From the NCBI GenBank assembly GCA_036785705.1, contig JAWUZG010000013.1, positions 20,617,001-20,681,000 of the forward strand: DNA of 64,000 nucleotides, written 5' to 3'. Position 1 is the first letter of the stretch, and each line of letters opens with the position of its first letter. A model generated the notes under the pieces. That model had not been told where the DNA came from. It was given only the letters and a program-made list of their open reading frames with translations, and did no database searches. The DNA comes from Acanthornis magna (lineage: Eukaryota > Chordata > Aves > Passeriformes > Acanthizidae). The translations under genes and the position numbers were made by a program. Positions 1 through 12,576 of the stretch are shown here, in pieces.

Positions 1-1215
1 TATATCCATTCCAAGATGCAGACCACACTGCACTGTACAGACTTTAACAAAAAGGCCTAATTACACTGCAAACCTACGAGCAAAGTCAGCCTAAAGAAGG
101 AGCAGAAGAAAGCAGCAAAAATAAAGTACCTGAAGAGTTACCAGACACATGGAAATTACATCTCTCTCTCACTAATTCAATTCTGCCACCTAATTCCTGA
201 CAGTAACTAACAATTTCATGATAGCTGTCCACCAGCTCCCCAGGAAGTTCTCTCATACCGGAAAAAAATAGTCAGCCTTCTCCTGAGTAGGCTTAGAAAA
301 ATACTGTCCGTGTCTGTGCATCTCTAGTCTCCTGTTTCTCTTTTTTTTTTTCAGTATAAAATGCTCATTTTGCTCAGGAAAAATTAGAGTTTGTGGATAG
401 AATCCCTGCATTTCCAACATTTGTGTATAAAGGAGGATTCTGCTTGCGCTGGGATCCATTTCCACCCCGTGCCAGTAATCATTTCAATATGATATTGATA
501 CCATACATTTTTGGACGGTTAATTTAGTTCAGCTTTATCTGTGCCAAGATATCAAGCTGATAATTGATCTCCAGCTTTGTTCTGCAGCATTAATTAAGTT
601 TTAGAAAAGCTTACAGATCAATTTATTTGAGTTAATGCAAATCTGCACCTAGAACAACACGACTCAGATATTTATCACTCTGCTGTGAGTCCCTTCTCAT
701 GCCTCAGCAATTCAGGTTTACATCTGGTTCAAGTTTCTCTAATCTAAAATAAACCAGCATGAAAAAGCATTTGATTTCTCATTTAGATTCTCGATAGCCT
801 TTTATTGCAAAGATAACATCCCTTGTCTGATTTGAAATGGTAAAATTGTTGGGTCAAAAATAATGAATAAAAATGTTGGCACTCCCGAGTTTTCGCAATG
901 AACCTAAATTTTATTGCTCTTTAAAAAAATTAAAAGCAAACTGGGGCTCTTTTCTACGTATGAGATAGCATTATTTAAGTCGTGCTACAATCATGATTAA
1001 TTTCTATGCCCTAAAAATGCTGACTTCAAAGGTATTGAAAGGTTGATGTGAAAAGCTCCTCACTGTGAGGACCTGGCTTGACTCTGCTCTTGCAGAGCCC
1101 CTCAGGTGTGGATGGAGATAAAACCAGCTCAGGCCGAATCAAATCAGCTCCAGCAGCATCAGCCTTGCTGTCTTTTCTTCAAATGCAAAGCATGGCTGTT
1201 TCCAGGTGGATTTAT
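1..1215. other. Unique intergenic DNA, no gene seen
   Basis: AT-rich single-copy sequence with frequent stops in all frames. A T-rich run lies near 340-352. No splice-site/ORF combination or RNA gene recognised. Confidence 0.6.
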
Positions 1216-1600
1216 CAGAGAATCCCAGGATCATTTGGGTTGGAAGGGAATTTAAAGCCCATCCAGTGCCACCCAGGGACACCTCCCACTGTCCCAGGCT
1301 GCTCCAAACCCTGTCCAGCCTGGCCTTGGACACTGCCAGGGATCCAGGGGCAGCCACAGCTTCTCTGGGAATTCCATCCCAGCCCCTCCCCACCCTCACA
1401 GGGAAAAGTCCCTTCCCAATATCCACCCAGATCTACCCTTTTTCAGCTTAAAGCCATTCCCTGTGTCCTGTCCCTCCATCCCTTGTCCCCAGTCCCTCTC
1501 CAGCTCTCCTGGAGCCCTTCAGGCACTGGAAGAGGCTCTGAGGTCTCCTGGAGCCTTCTCTTCTCCAGGTGAACAATCCCAGCTCTCCCAGCCTGCAGGA
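1216..1600 (-). mobile_element. CR1 LINE 3'-end fragment
   Basis: The + strand reads the antisense of a songbird CR1 tail: a TTTGGGTTGGAAGGGA start, then CACCTCCCACTGTCCCAGG, CAGCCTGGCCTTGGACACTG, and further CR1 landmarks (CCCTTGTCCCCAGTCCC, CTTCTCTTCTCCAGG). CR1 is the main avian non-LTR retrotransposon, usually 5'-truncated like this copy. The encoded reverse transcriptase is not present; only the 3' few hundred bases remain. Confidence 0.9.
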
Positions 1601-2830
1601 TGTAGATCCTGCTCATGGATCCGTGCTTTACAGAGGCCTTTGTTTTATTTTTGAGTTTAAACAAAGCTTCCATTTTCTTTAGTCACACCCAGGTGCTAAA
1701 GAGTTACAGCTCCCAAACATCCCTTGATTTTCCCACAACAGTTTTTTGCAGAGTCACGGTTTTCTCAATTTTGTTTCAGAGCATTTAAACACATTTAGAG
1801 CTGAGCTGGCCACAATGACCTTTCAGCACAGCACGCAGAAAACTCCAAATCCATGCTTTTCCCTGTTTTTACCGACTGTTGCACATTCCCAAGTGCTCAG
1901 GTCAATATTCTGCAGTCCTTCTCTAACAATAAATCTGCAGAACGGGGATGAAAACATTTGCCCACCTCAAAATTTTTGCTTGAGGCAACTCAGATTGTCC
2001 TTAAACTGTATCTGGTATCATTTTCTGTCAAGCATTATAAAAGGAAGGATAAAAAAGAGTTTGTAAAACATGAGCTCTCCCTATTTCTCATTAGAGGATT
2101 TTATGTACATTGTGTTAGGCCAGTGAGGTGCGAATTTTTTCCTAATTAACAGGGCAGGATACTACTAATTAATCAGATGAAATACATGCCAGTAGGGCCC
2201 CCTTTGTCAGGAGCAGAGAAACCGGCTTTAGGAATGGTCCCAAAGTTTTAAAATCTGGAATTTGCATCATGTGAGATGCCTCTGCCCACCCTGTGTACCT
2301 CCCCACAGCCAGGACTGCCTCCACCAGCAGAGAGTTAAAGGGTGAGAGCTTTCCTGAAGAAATTGGTGAGGTTTTGCCACGTGGATCTCACTTTTCTATT
2401 TCTCTACTTGACCTTTTCTGAATATTTCAGTGGGGGTTTTTTGTTGTTCAGCTCACTCATCCAAAAGCCCATGTAGATCCTGCTCTGTATTGATCTCATT
2501 CATTGTGTGAAATGCTGACTGAAGGAATAGGATAAAACTCCACTCCTCCTGGCTTTTCCTGCCTTCCATTGGTTCAGGAAGGTCAGAGGAAAATGCCCAA
2601 CTCCTCTCTCCAAATGAGGAATTGCTTGGGAGCTGGAGAGGAATGTTCAGATTGTTACAAACTTCAGGAGCTGCTGCTGAAGCAGCTCCACGGCCCTACA
2701 GATTGGCAAGGCCAGCAAATTCAGGGGTTGGCCATTGATTTTTGGGTTTTCCTCTTTGAGAGCATTTTAATCTGGATGTCAGGAGTGTATCTCAAGTGCT
2801 TCTCTCTGTTTGTCTAGGAAAATCAATTAT
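1601..2830. other. Unique intergenic DNA, no gene seen
   Basis: Single-copy sequence between two antisense CR1 copies. The longest frame (1746-2066) has no recognisable domain. Confidence 0.6.
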
Positions 2831-3330
2831 CATGGAATCCCAGAATGGTTTGGATTGGAAAGAACCTTAAAGCTCATCCAGTGCCACCCCTGCCATGGCA
2901 GGGACACCTCCCGCTGTCCCAGGCTGCTCCAAGCCCTGTCCAGCCTGGCCTTGGACACTGCCAGGGATCCAGGGGCAGCCACAGCTGCTCTGGGAATTCC
3001 ATCCCAGCTCCTTACCACCCTCACAGGGAAGAATTTCTTCCCAAAATCCCATCTGACCCTGCCCTCTGGTACTGTAAATCCATCCCCCCTTGTCCTGTCC
3101 CTCCAGACCCTCATCAATTGTCTCTCTCCATCTTTCTCGTAGCTTTTTCAGGCACTGGAAGATCATGGTGAGGCCACCCCAAAGCTTCTCCTCTCCAGGC
3201 TGAGCAATCCCAATTCTCTGAGCCTTTCCTCACCTCAGAGCCGCTCCATCCTGGTGCTTTCCTCGTGCCTTGCTCCAACACCTCCCTGTCCTTCCCGTGC
3301 TGAGGACCCCAGAGCTGGAGGCAGAACCCA
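2831..3330 (-). mobile_element. CR1 LINE 3'-end fragment (about 500 bp)
   Basis: Begins on the + strand with CATGGAATCCCAGAATGGTT, the antisense of the CR1 3' terminus. It runs through the conserved CACTGTCCCAGGCTGCTCC core to GAGGACCCCAGAGCTGGAGG. It is longer than most copies here but 5'-truncated and stop-filled. Confidence 0.92.
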
Positions 3331-3870
3331 ACAGAAAATCTGAGTTCCAAAGCACCACAGCTCCTTCTTCAGCACTCAGCTTGTGGAGTGGGTGAGAAAA
3401 TAGCTGCTCTAGACCTCACTTCAATCTCCGTGAATTAAGCTGCAATTTGTATATCCTACCTGGAATTTGAGTTGGATATTTATTTTCCCAAATTAGCTCA
3501 GCCACAGTGATGGTGCAGATTCCCATTTCTATATTTGATGGGGTTTTTTTAGGATGCAGCTTGAAAACTGAGAATAAGATAGCGAAAAGAAAGAAAAAAA
3601 CCCACTCCAGCTTCAGAGGCTGTAATACCTAAGGCAAAGGACCCTCTTTGAAGCAATAAAATGTTTCAGCATAGTGTGAAGAGCAGGAGTTGGTGCAAAC
3701 ATCCTCTGCTCCTCAGCTTCTCCCAGACTGAGGGACACACAGGAGGAAGGGCCTGAGCTTCTCCCTCTGGAGCAAGTTGGGAGTGGAAGAACATTTTATA
3801 CCAAAAGAGACAGCCCTTGCCTCTTCATCCTCCCAAATCACAGTTTTCCTCCGTGGAAAGGAAAGCTTCG

Positions 3871-3945
3871 TTCCCTGCCCATGGCAGGATGGTCCTTAAG
3901 GTTCCTTCCAACCCAAACCATTCTGGGCCTGATCCTACGATTCTT
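3871..3945 (+). mobile_element. Short CR1 3' terminus
   Basis: Reads CCCATGGCAGGATGGTCC then GGTTCCTTCCAACCCAAACC and ends near ATCCTACGATTCTT, the sense-strand CR1 tail. Only about 75 bp remain. Confidence 0.75.
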
Positions 3946-6789
3946 GGTTTAGGATACAAAATATTCCACAATGCTTTTTGCACGAACGACAATAGAATCT
4001 TCTTCTACTCTTCAGCTTTTACTGACAATTTTCTCCCTCTGGAACAGAAGATTAATTTATATTTTGCCATTAATAGGCACATTTTCACGGTGCCTGCACA
4101 ACTGTAGGAAAGGGGCAGCACAGCATTATTTTTCTGTCTGCTTACTCTGTTATTGTGGGAGAAATAAGCTGGTTTAGAGATGGCTCCCAAAGTAGGTCAG
4201 GACAGAACGATAGAAGAAGTCTGTGAGTCCCTTTCCAAAAATAAGTGATATCCCCTGATCTGAGGCAGCTTCTGGGTGTGTGAAGACCTCATTGGCTACA
4301 GCACTGCGTTTAAAGGACTCATTAATTAGGAGTGAAAAATTAATTACCTTCATCCGCCTGCTCTGGGGCTGGAGGTGCTGCTGACAGATGGGCAGAGCTC
4401 CAGCAGCCCTGGTGATGGCAAAGGGGATTGAGTTTAGACCATTTGCTCTCTGTGCCTGATTCACCTCTTTTTGGGTTGTTTTGGATCATTTAGGGGAGAT
4501 TCCTCTGCTTCCTTAGCCAGAGAATTCTGCTGATGAAACCACCAAGTGCAAAGCTGAAGGATTTTAGTAAGATACTGACTGAGGTTGGTTTTTTGGTGGG
4601 GTTGGTGTTTTTTCCTTTCAAACTTGGGAGTGTCATTGGGCATTTTTAGATCTCTGCAGAGATCTGAGCCTTGGTTTTTCTCTGTTTCAGTTTCCTGTCT
4701 GTGCAACAGATTAATCACATTTACCCATCTCACAGGAGCATTCTGTGAAGGCATCCATAAAAAGGCTGTCAGCTGTCCCCACATCATTTAAAAGGGAAAA
4801 TATGGGTACCTAAAATAAACATCTGAAAGCCTTCCTGGCCAGGGCAGAAAAAATACAAAGAATATTTTTCCATGTCAGCAGCCAGCAAGTAATTTTGAGT
4901 GTGAGTAATTCCTCCCTTCAGAGACAAGCACCAAACGCATGCACTGAGCTGTGGATTTAACTGGAAACGTGGAATTATCAAATGTTCCACCAAGCCAGGG
5001 GGCCTGTGGGCTGATCTTGCACATTAATCCAGAATTTGGCAGAAAGGGGGTCAGGAAATAATTTCTTTAATTGTTTTTTACTCTGCTTTCTTCCATCTTT
5101 TCCCACTAATGACAGCCTCTAAAGCATCAGGAGCCAGGCAGACATGGGAATTAATTCCCCTGATAATGTGGATTGCTGCACTCTCGTGGTGTTCCCAAAG
5201 CACCATTGCAGGTCTGTTCCTAACACTGTGCTCCTAAAATTGAGTGGCTGCACTTTGGCCTTTGCTTTCCTGCTCTTGGGTGGTTTTTCCCTTTATTTTA
5301 TTTTAATTAATTTTTTTGCTTTATGATGAAACACTGCTCCGAGCCTCGACAGTTGTGTGTGAGCTTCCAGGTTTTTTGAGTAAATGCATCCCACACACTC
5401 AAAACCCAGAGAATAATTAATAAGGCTTCATTTATTAAATATCTGCATACACATAATTATCTTAACCCTGTGATTTTGGAGTCAATAATTTTTCGGTTGA
5501 CCTGATGGTGATTTTAATGGAATTACTGCTCCCGACCTGCACTTTGGCCACAGCTTTTCTGCAAATGAAAACAAGGAACTTCCTTCTCCCTGGTGGGAGA
5601 ACCAAATGTATCAGCTAAAATATTCATAACTGCAAACTTGAAATGATAATTTTGTGTGTCCAACAATTCATAGAGGGTTTTTTGAGAAGCATGCTGGAAC
5701 TTTTCTGGATTAGAGCAAAGCAAAGGACTTCAGGGTCCTGGAAGTCTGAGTGAGATTTAATTGAGCTGAAAATCTCCTTGCTGGAGCTGCTCTTGTCATG
5801 TCCACATGAGGATTAAGCCAATGACACCCTGCTAGTGTGGCTCTCAAGAAACTCTTTTACTATAAAAGCAGCATTATCTGACTTGTTTGGAGGTTTCACC
5901 AAGTTCTAGCTCATTCTGAACATTTCTGTTCCCTTATCAGCAAAAGCTCAACTTCTCAATATTCAAAAGACTTGTGGAAAAGCCATTTACTCTTTTGCTC
6001 CCTTCCCAGCTCCTCAATTCCTTTCCAATTCCTCCAGAATGAAACCAGGAAGGAAGAGAAACGGCCTGAGCCTGGGGAGGTTCTGTGGCAAAGCCCTTCC
6101 TTACCTTGTCAAGTGAAATGATCATTGCACTGCCAAGCGAGTGACACCTCCAGCCTCAGCCTGAGCTGCTTTATTTAGCAGGGCACTTGTGTAATTCAGC
6201 AGAATTCTGCTCTCCTTACATCCACCAGCCCTCAGAACATCCCACAGAACGCTGCTTTTCCTTTTCTCCTTCCCCAAAAGGCCTTTTTTCCCAGCATTGA
6301 CTTTGAGTAGGAACAAGAAGGCTGAGAGAATAAATAACCTTGACTTTGAATAAGGAGAAGACTTTAAATAAACCTTCAGATTTCCATTGGACTTGCTTCT
6401 TTCAAAAGAAAAATCTACAAATCCTCACCTTTAGAACACAGCATCCTTTTTTTTTTTCATTTTGCTACCAAATAAGGAAAAAGAACATTTTTGCGCCAGA
6501 AAAAGGGTGTGCACATAATTTCAATCCCATTTATCAGCAAATGTTCTGTAGCAAGACATGGCTATATGGCTTTGCAGCCCTTTCAGACAAGGTTTTAGTA
6601 AAAACTACCATTGCACAGGTACTTGGGAAAGGCTTCCAACCTCCTCGTTGTGGATTTGATGAGTGGGGAATGTCAGTGCCTGAGTGGAGCCCCAAACCGA
6701 AGCCCTTAAGAGCTCTTCCCTTTCTTCAAATAGACTTGCTGTGTGTTTTAAACCGAGATAAGTATCCCGAATCATTTATCTTCGAGGAG
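3946..6789. other. Unique intergenic DNA, no gene seen
   Basis: Single-copy AT-rich DNA. A 155-codon frame at 6340-6807 shows no domain or conserved motif and I treat it as chance. Confidence 0.55.
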
Positions 6790-7570
6790 TTTGGCCACTC
6801 AATGTGAATTTTTATCATTTAAATTTCCAGTAATTCCTGTAGCTGCTGGATTAGCGCTGCCTTCCTCCCGAACAGTGCAATAAACTCACGTCTTCTCCCC
6901 CAACCCCTTCACACCATTATCAAAACCACTTGAAGCCTTTAATTCTTTGACACGGAGAAGAAAATTCATGACAAGGCTGAATTCTAAAGAAAGGTCGTTT
7001 GTACATCTCTGGGCAAGTCCCTCCCCAATCAGGGCCCTGGCAGCTTTCAAAGAGACACGGAAAGGTCTTTGAGCGCCTGTCATCTCTCGGAATAACAGCA
7101 TCAATATGCACGGAGGTTAATGCCTCACAAAGGACCAGGAATCTGCATATTACATTTATCAAAAGATGTGTAAATGAGCCATATAGGAGTCTCCTACAAT
7201 GCCTTGCATAATTTAGTCCGTGTACAATAAAGAGCCGATCAGATTTCACGCATGTTTACTTTTGGAAAGATAACTGCCGGAGTGTTTGAACCAGACACGG
7301 AATACAAATACGGTTCAAAGTAATGTGTTTATCTACCTGACATTTTAATCTTGAAAACTTTCTTATTCCCATTGTTTTGACAAAGAGGTTCCCTTTTGTG
7401 AGAATAATCTCTCCCCAACACGAGAGGACTTGCTTTGTTGGAGACATACAATATATCTGGCAGTTTATTAGATATGCAGAAGCGAAACAAAGGGCCCATG
7501 GTAACACCATTTATATTTCTGATATGGTTTATTTTCTTCCTCGAACTTTGAAGGAGAGGAAAATTAATTA
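6790..7570. promoter_or_regulatory. Candidate conserved non-coding block (possible enhancer)
   Basis: Repeat-free, moderately AT-rich sequence with many retained CpGs outside any island, and dense candidate sites: ATCAAAAG and CTTTGAA (TCF-like), ATTTATC/GATA-type, and TAATTA near the 3' end. Frames through it contain no recognised protein. CpG retention in AT-rich unique DNA often marks constrained or hypomethylated enhancers. No cross-species comparison could be made. Confidence 0.3.
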
Positions 7571-8865
7571 AACCTGAAGTTTTAGAAATAGAGAAATCCT
7601 GGTTTCATAACTCAGAGGCAAAGTGCAGAGCCTCACGCTGCGATCTTGCTCTTGAGCGAGGTCCTTGACAAGCCAAGTTGGCCCTTGTGCATCCATTTCC
7701 CTCTCCATGGTGGAGAAGAGCTCCTAATTCTGCCTAGCTCCCATTCATGCTCTTAATGTGAGTGTTAGCTAAGAGAAAAATGCAATTTAAACTTTCAATA
7801 ATTCAATTTCACATTGCTTAGGCATCAGTTAGCGTCCAAGGCTTCTCCCATAATTAAATATTCTGATTGCAACAGACGGACATTTTAACCGGCAAATAAT
7901 TCTCAATTTACCCTCGTCTTTACCTCAGATTCTCTGTTGTGTCTTTGCTCTCCAGGGTCTGGCAGGTGCAGATGAAGCTTTCCAGTTTTCCTCTCTCAGT
8001 TCCTTCCCAAAACCTTGCTCCTCACCGCGTGAACGTCGGCAGGTCCCGAACTCAAGGATCGACGCCGCTGTGTGCCGAGCTCACCTTCAGCATCCCCTGC
8101 AGCCTCTCCCAATCCGCCCATGCTGGAGGGAGGTAATCCTGCTGCTGTCAGGGAGCTCAGCACAGAACAGACCTCTCTTTGTTCTCCCTTCAGGTGCCCA
8201 AGGCTCTCTGGAGCTGCTGTTAGACTTCCTCTTTAACCTCCCGCCCAATTCCTTTCAATCCCTGCGATCAGGTTCTCAAACTCGCTGGATCTAAAGCTCC
8301 GGAGGGAGATTTTGGCATGCAGAAGCCTCATCCCCAGCAGGACGCTGCCCTACAAGTCCTTGGAGCATCGCTCATCCCTGCTCTGCGGAGCTGCTCCACC
8401 ATCCCACGGCGATCGGGTGTCTGCTGCCGCTCCAGCGCCAAAGGCACGGCCTCGTTTCACGCCGACTTACTCTGAACTCGAGGATTTCACTGCCAAACAA
8501 CTAGCTGTGCTTCTCAGCCTCCAAATTCTGGTTTGAAATCATTCTTAAGTGTCTTTTTAAAAGTCTACAAGAGCACTGGAGTTTTGCAGCACTCTGCCAA
8601 AGCTTTTTTTCCTTAACGTGACTGCGTATAGATATTTAACCTAACAAAATTGCTTTCATAATTTACTTTATCACGGTATTTCATCATCTTCAAGAGGCTG
8701 TGCCTTTCTGCTCTGTTCTGCCAAAGCAAACAGTTACAGTTTGAACAAGTCAAGAGCAACAAACCCAAAGGGATTGCTGTGGTAAGAAAGGAGTAGTGAC
8801 AAACTAGGGACAACTTTTTAGCAGAGCTTGTTGTGATAGGAAAAGGTGCAATGCTCTTAAACCAA
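7571..8865. other. Unique intergenic DNA; somewhat GC/CpG-richer near 8.0-8.5 kb
   Basis: At 8020-8480 there are several CpGs (GTGAACGTCGG, GGATCGACGCCG, CACGGCGATCGGG) and moderate GC, but this is too sparse for an island. No coding signal recognised. Confidence 0.5.
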
Positions 8866-9232
8866 AGGAGGGTCAGTTTAGATGGGATATTGGGAAAGAA
8901 TTGTTCCCTGGGACGGTGGGGAGGGGCTGGGATGGAATTCCCAGAGAAGCTGTGGCTGCCCCTGGATCCCTGGCAGTGTCCAAGGCCAGGCTGGACATTG
9001 GGGCTTGGAGCAGCCTGGGACAGTGGGAGGTGTCCCTGCCATGGCAGGGGTGGCACTGGATGGGATGGGATGGGATGGGATGGGATGGGATGGGATGGGG
9101 TGGGATGGGATCCATGGGATGGGATGGGATGGGATGGGATGGGATGGGATGGGATGGGATGGGATGGGATGGGATGGGTTGGGATGGGATTTAAGATTCC
9201 TTCCCACCCAAACCACTCCACAATTCCATGAT
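8866..9232 (+). mobile_element. CR1 3' end interrupted by a pentanucleotide expansion
   Basis: Sense CR1 runs from GATGGGATATTGGGAAAG through GGGACAGTGGGAGGTGTCCC to GGCACTGGATG. The usual tail then resumes at 9191 with TTTAAGATTCCTTCC and CCCAAACCACTCC. Between them lies a TGGGA array, so the array arose inside the element. Confidence 0.92.
9057..9190. repeat. (TGGGA)n microsatellite, about 26 units
   Basis: Nearly pure GGATG/TGGGA pentanucleotide, with a few interruptions (GGGGT near 9100, TCCAT near 9111-9115, GGGTT near 9176). It sits exactly where the CR1 consensus has GGATGAGC, so it looks like slippage expansion of a CR1 3'-tail seed. Confidence 0.97.
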
Positions 9233-12200
9233 TGCACAGTCAGAGAAGGGTCACGGAAACAAAAAGCAGACGAAACCTTGGTTAATATTGTTCTGCTGAG
9301 GAGGAGAATTCAGTGCTAAATCCAGGCAGATTCACTTCAGCGCATGAGACAAAAACAAACAGACATCACTGAAAGTGTCTGTTAAAAAAACCTTAAAAAA
9401 ACAACCAAAAATCCAGTCCTTCCCTGCAGCCCCAAGGGAGTCGATGTTTGCCTGTCCCAGCCTTCAGCAGGTGGAACTGCCTTTCCCAAGGACAGGCAGC
9501 ACCTCCTTCGTACGGATCTTCTCATCCTCCTCTTGCAAGCCTTGCCCCATTTTTTTCCAGGAGACATAGGAATTAGGATATAAATAGCATTTCTTCATCA
9601 GTTCCCAAGTGCTCCCCATTATGTGTGTCCTGTTAATGCAGTCACATGGCCTGGAAAATGCCAATCACTCACGTCAAATAGATTTATGCTACAACGTGAA
9701 TATGTCAGGAACTCTGCATTTTTAAAAAAACCAGCTTTTTTTTTTTTTTGGCAGAAAGGGAGACTCCATGAGAGGGAATAGATCGACCTGAGTGAGCAAC
9801 CATAGAAACCACAGCGATAATGCTGTCCCAGGAGACAAATTCCTTGCCCATATAAATTCAGATGGCCTGTATAGGTTTGCAGCTCCCTCCTCCAGGCTGC
9901 TTGAGCGGGAGATGATCCTCGCTGGCTCCACACACCCTTGGAGCAGAGATGAGACTGAACGTGTATTATATACATCCAAAAAGAAAGCCCTGTTGAAGCA
10001 GGATCCCTGAAACACTCGCCTTTTATGTGGAAAAACTGCTACAACAGTGTTTTATTCCCGGAGCCCAATCGCCTCTGTGTGAGTCACCCGAGGAGTTAAG
10101 TCAGCGAAAACATTTGTGATAATACAATGAAGCAGCAGAACGAGTTTTGCCACAATGAATGTATTCAAAAAAAAGGGCCCTGAGCTCACACGCAGCGCTC
10201 TGGGGTTACTCACGGCCTGCTGCAAGATTTGGGGTGGGTGGAGGTTTTCATTCAGGTGGATTTGGGGCTGTTCCAGGCTATTTTCCGTGCTGAAATTGAG
10301 ACTGGCCCGGGGAAAGCAAACAAGCCAATGAGAAATGCAACTTAGCAGCAGCAAGTCATACAAATGGAGAAATACATTTACGCTGTTCCATGATATTGGA
10401 AAGTTGGGAGTGTTAAAACTCTGGGATTTCAGTGCTGGAAGCCCTCACAGGGCACAGCGGAGAGAGGATCACCTGGAGAGCAGTGGGTTTGGGGCTGGAG
10501 CTTTTGTCTACCCAAGAAAATCTTGGGTTCTTTCTGTCAAAAAATTTAATTTCGAAATGTACTGTTGGTAATGGCCCTGTCCTTGGGTCTGCTGGGAATG
10601 GTGTGGCCTGTTCCTGAGCTGAGGCTGGCATCCTGATTGATTTCAAAAGGGGGTCTGGGAAAACAGAAAGACTTTTCCTGCCCCTTGGGAGCTGATCATA
10701 CTCTGACCCCTCTGCTTTTCACACACTGAATTTCCAGGGCTGGCAGCTCCTTGTGACCCTTTCCCCTCTGTGCTGATGGAAAGGCTTTCCCTGAGAGCTG
10801 TGAAATGCAGGATTTTGTTCTGTTCTAATTCTGCTCTGCTCTCGGGTGGTGTTTCCATGTATTTTGTGGATCCACAGGCATCAGGGACATGTCCATCAGC
10901 CACTGCTTTATTTTTCAGTCCTCAACACCTGCACTGGACAAGAAAATATGCGAACTTCCCAACCATTCCCTAACTCTCCCTGTGAAAGAAGAACATCCTA
11001 AGTTATCTTTTAGAGTAAAATCTATGTATTTAAGCTCCAGTGCTCATGGATCAACCTGGTCTTGTTCTCTCGAAATGCAGTAGAACTTGCAGGATTTAAT
11101 ATGCATTTAAGCATTTCAATAATGGATCATTTTAAAAAGTAAAATAGCTACAGGTGGTCTACTCCAGATATTTATGCCACTGAATTCTTAACCTATTATA
11201 AGGATTATTTTTTAATCTGTTTTATAATGAGCTTAACATTCACTGCTGTGAAAGATCTTCCACTTCAGGTGATGCAGCATTTCTGTGCTTAAACCTCAGG
11301 ATTACCCTGAATTCATAGTCAGATATGTGGCTTTTTATAGTTTGAATGTTATTTACAGTTATTTAATTGCTGCATCCGCCCAAAGTATCTTCAAGCCTCC
11401 CCAGACCTGCTGGGAAACAACAATTCCTTGTTTTTTCCAAGAATCACGATGCGAATCAGTGCATTCTGACACTGTGGGGCTCAAGGTGGGCTTGAAACCT
11501 GAGAGACAGAGGGAAGGGACAGACCAAAATCTCCATGGGAGGGCAGGAGCTAATTCCTCCTTGGATTGTTGAATTCTCCAGGACTGAAATCCTGATGCAT
11601 CCCCTGAGGAAAAGTAATGGCTCCTCATCAGGTAAATCCCTTGTGAAGTGTTCCAGTGTATATAATTACCATAAAATCACAGCCACTTCCTTTATTCCCT
11701 TTTTTTGTTTGCCTATAAAAGCACAAAAACCTTTAAAAACTTCTAATGCTTTTAGAATTTTGAGTAGAAAATGGGGAGATTTTACCCTCTGGAGAGGATC
11801 AGCCCTAAATACTAAAAGCACCAAGTGCCCTAAAACAAAGAGATGAGAAGAGCTTTGCTCTCACTGCTCTCATGTTAAGCTTTGAGTGAACTCAGCAATT
11901 ATTGGATTTTGGAGTTTTTCTGTCCAACTTTATGTCTGAAAACATTTTCCTTTCACACCTCTCACAAGGATTTCCCTTGAAAGGCTCCGCAAATCGCTGA
12001 AAATCTCAGGGAAAAGTAAATAAAAGTCCTGTTTCGAATCTCCCAGAAAGTTTTCTCCTCCTGAAACAATTGAGAGCGTTTTCCGAAGCCCAGTGTGATC
12101 AAACGAGTCTGTGTGTTGCCTGCTGGCACAAAGGCAGCTCTGTCCCAAGGACAGGGCCAGCTGTGCTCATGGGGTGGCACAGGGTGACTGTCCCCTGTCC

Positions 12201-12372
12201 CAAACCAGGGTTGGCATCCTCTGGTGCTGCCCATGCTCCCTGGGAAAACAGCGGCAGCAGAAATTCCCATCAGCTGCTCCCGGGGCCTTTGTTCGCTCTG
12301 AATTCAAATTGTGGCATAGTGGGTTTGGGGTTGGATTTGGGAGGAGCCGAGGGAGAGGTTGGGGTTTCTGGA
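9233..12372. other. Unique intergenic DNA, no gene seen
   Basis: Single-copy sequence with short homopolymers (poly-T at about 9737-9750). Open frames up to about 118 codons lack recognised motifs. Confidence 0.55.
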
Positions 12373-12576
12373 AAATGGGCTAATCTCTGGTAATAAAGAG
12401 TTCCTCCTCCTTTTTGAATCAAAAAATTTTATTAAAATAATTTTAAAAAAAATTATTTAGTTGCTGTTAATGAGTTAAAATATTCTATAAACCCACTATA
12501 TTTTTTGGTTATTTTAATCAAATTTTTTGATTCAAAAAGGAGGAGGAACTCTTTATTACTGGAGATTAGCCCATTT
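12373..12576. repeat. 204-bp imperfect palindrome (68-bp arms, 68-bp loop)
   Basis: The left arm at 12373-12440 (starting AAATGGGCTAATCTCTGG) is the reverse complement of the right arm at 12509-12576 (ending GGAGATTAGCCCATTT) with only 3 mismatches over 68 bp. The AT-rich loop is 12441-12508. No clear target-site duplication flanks it, and I do not recognise the arms as a known transposon. It could be a template-switch inverted duplication or a foldback/MITE-like element. Confidence 0.93.

Noticed and set aside
8613..9319. Frames of 120-200 codons with HPIPS or MGWDG repeats
   Set aside because: Translations of CR1 plus its TGGGA expansion.
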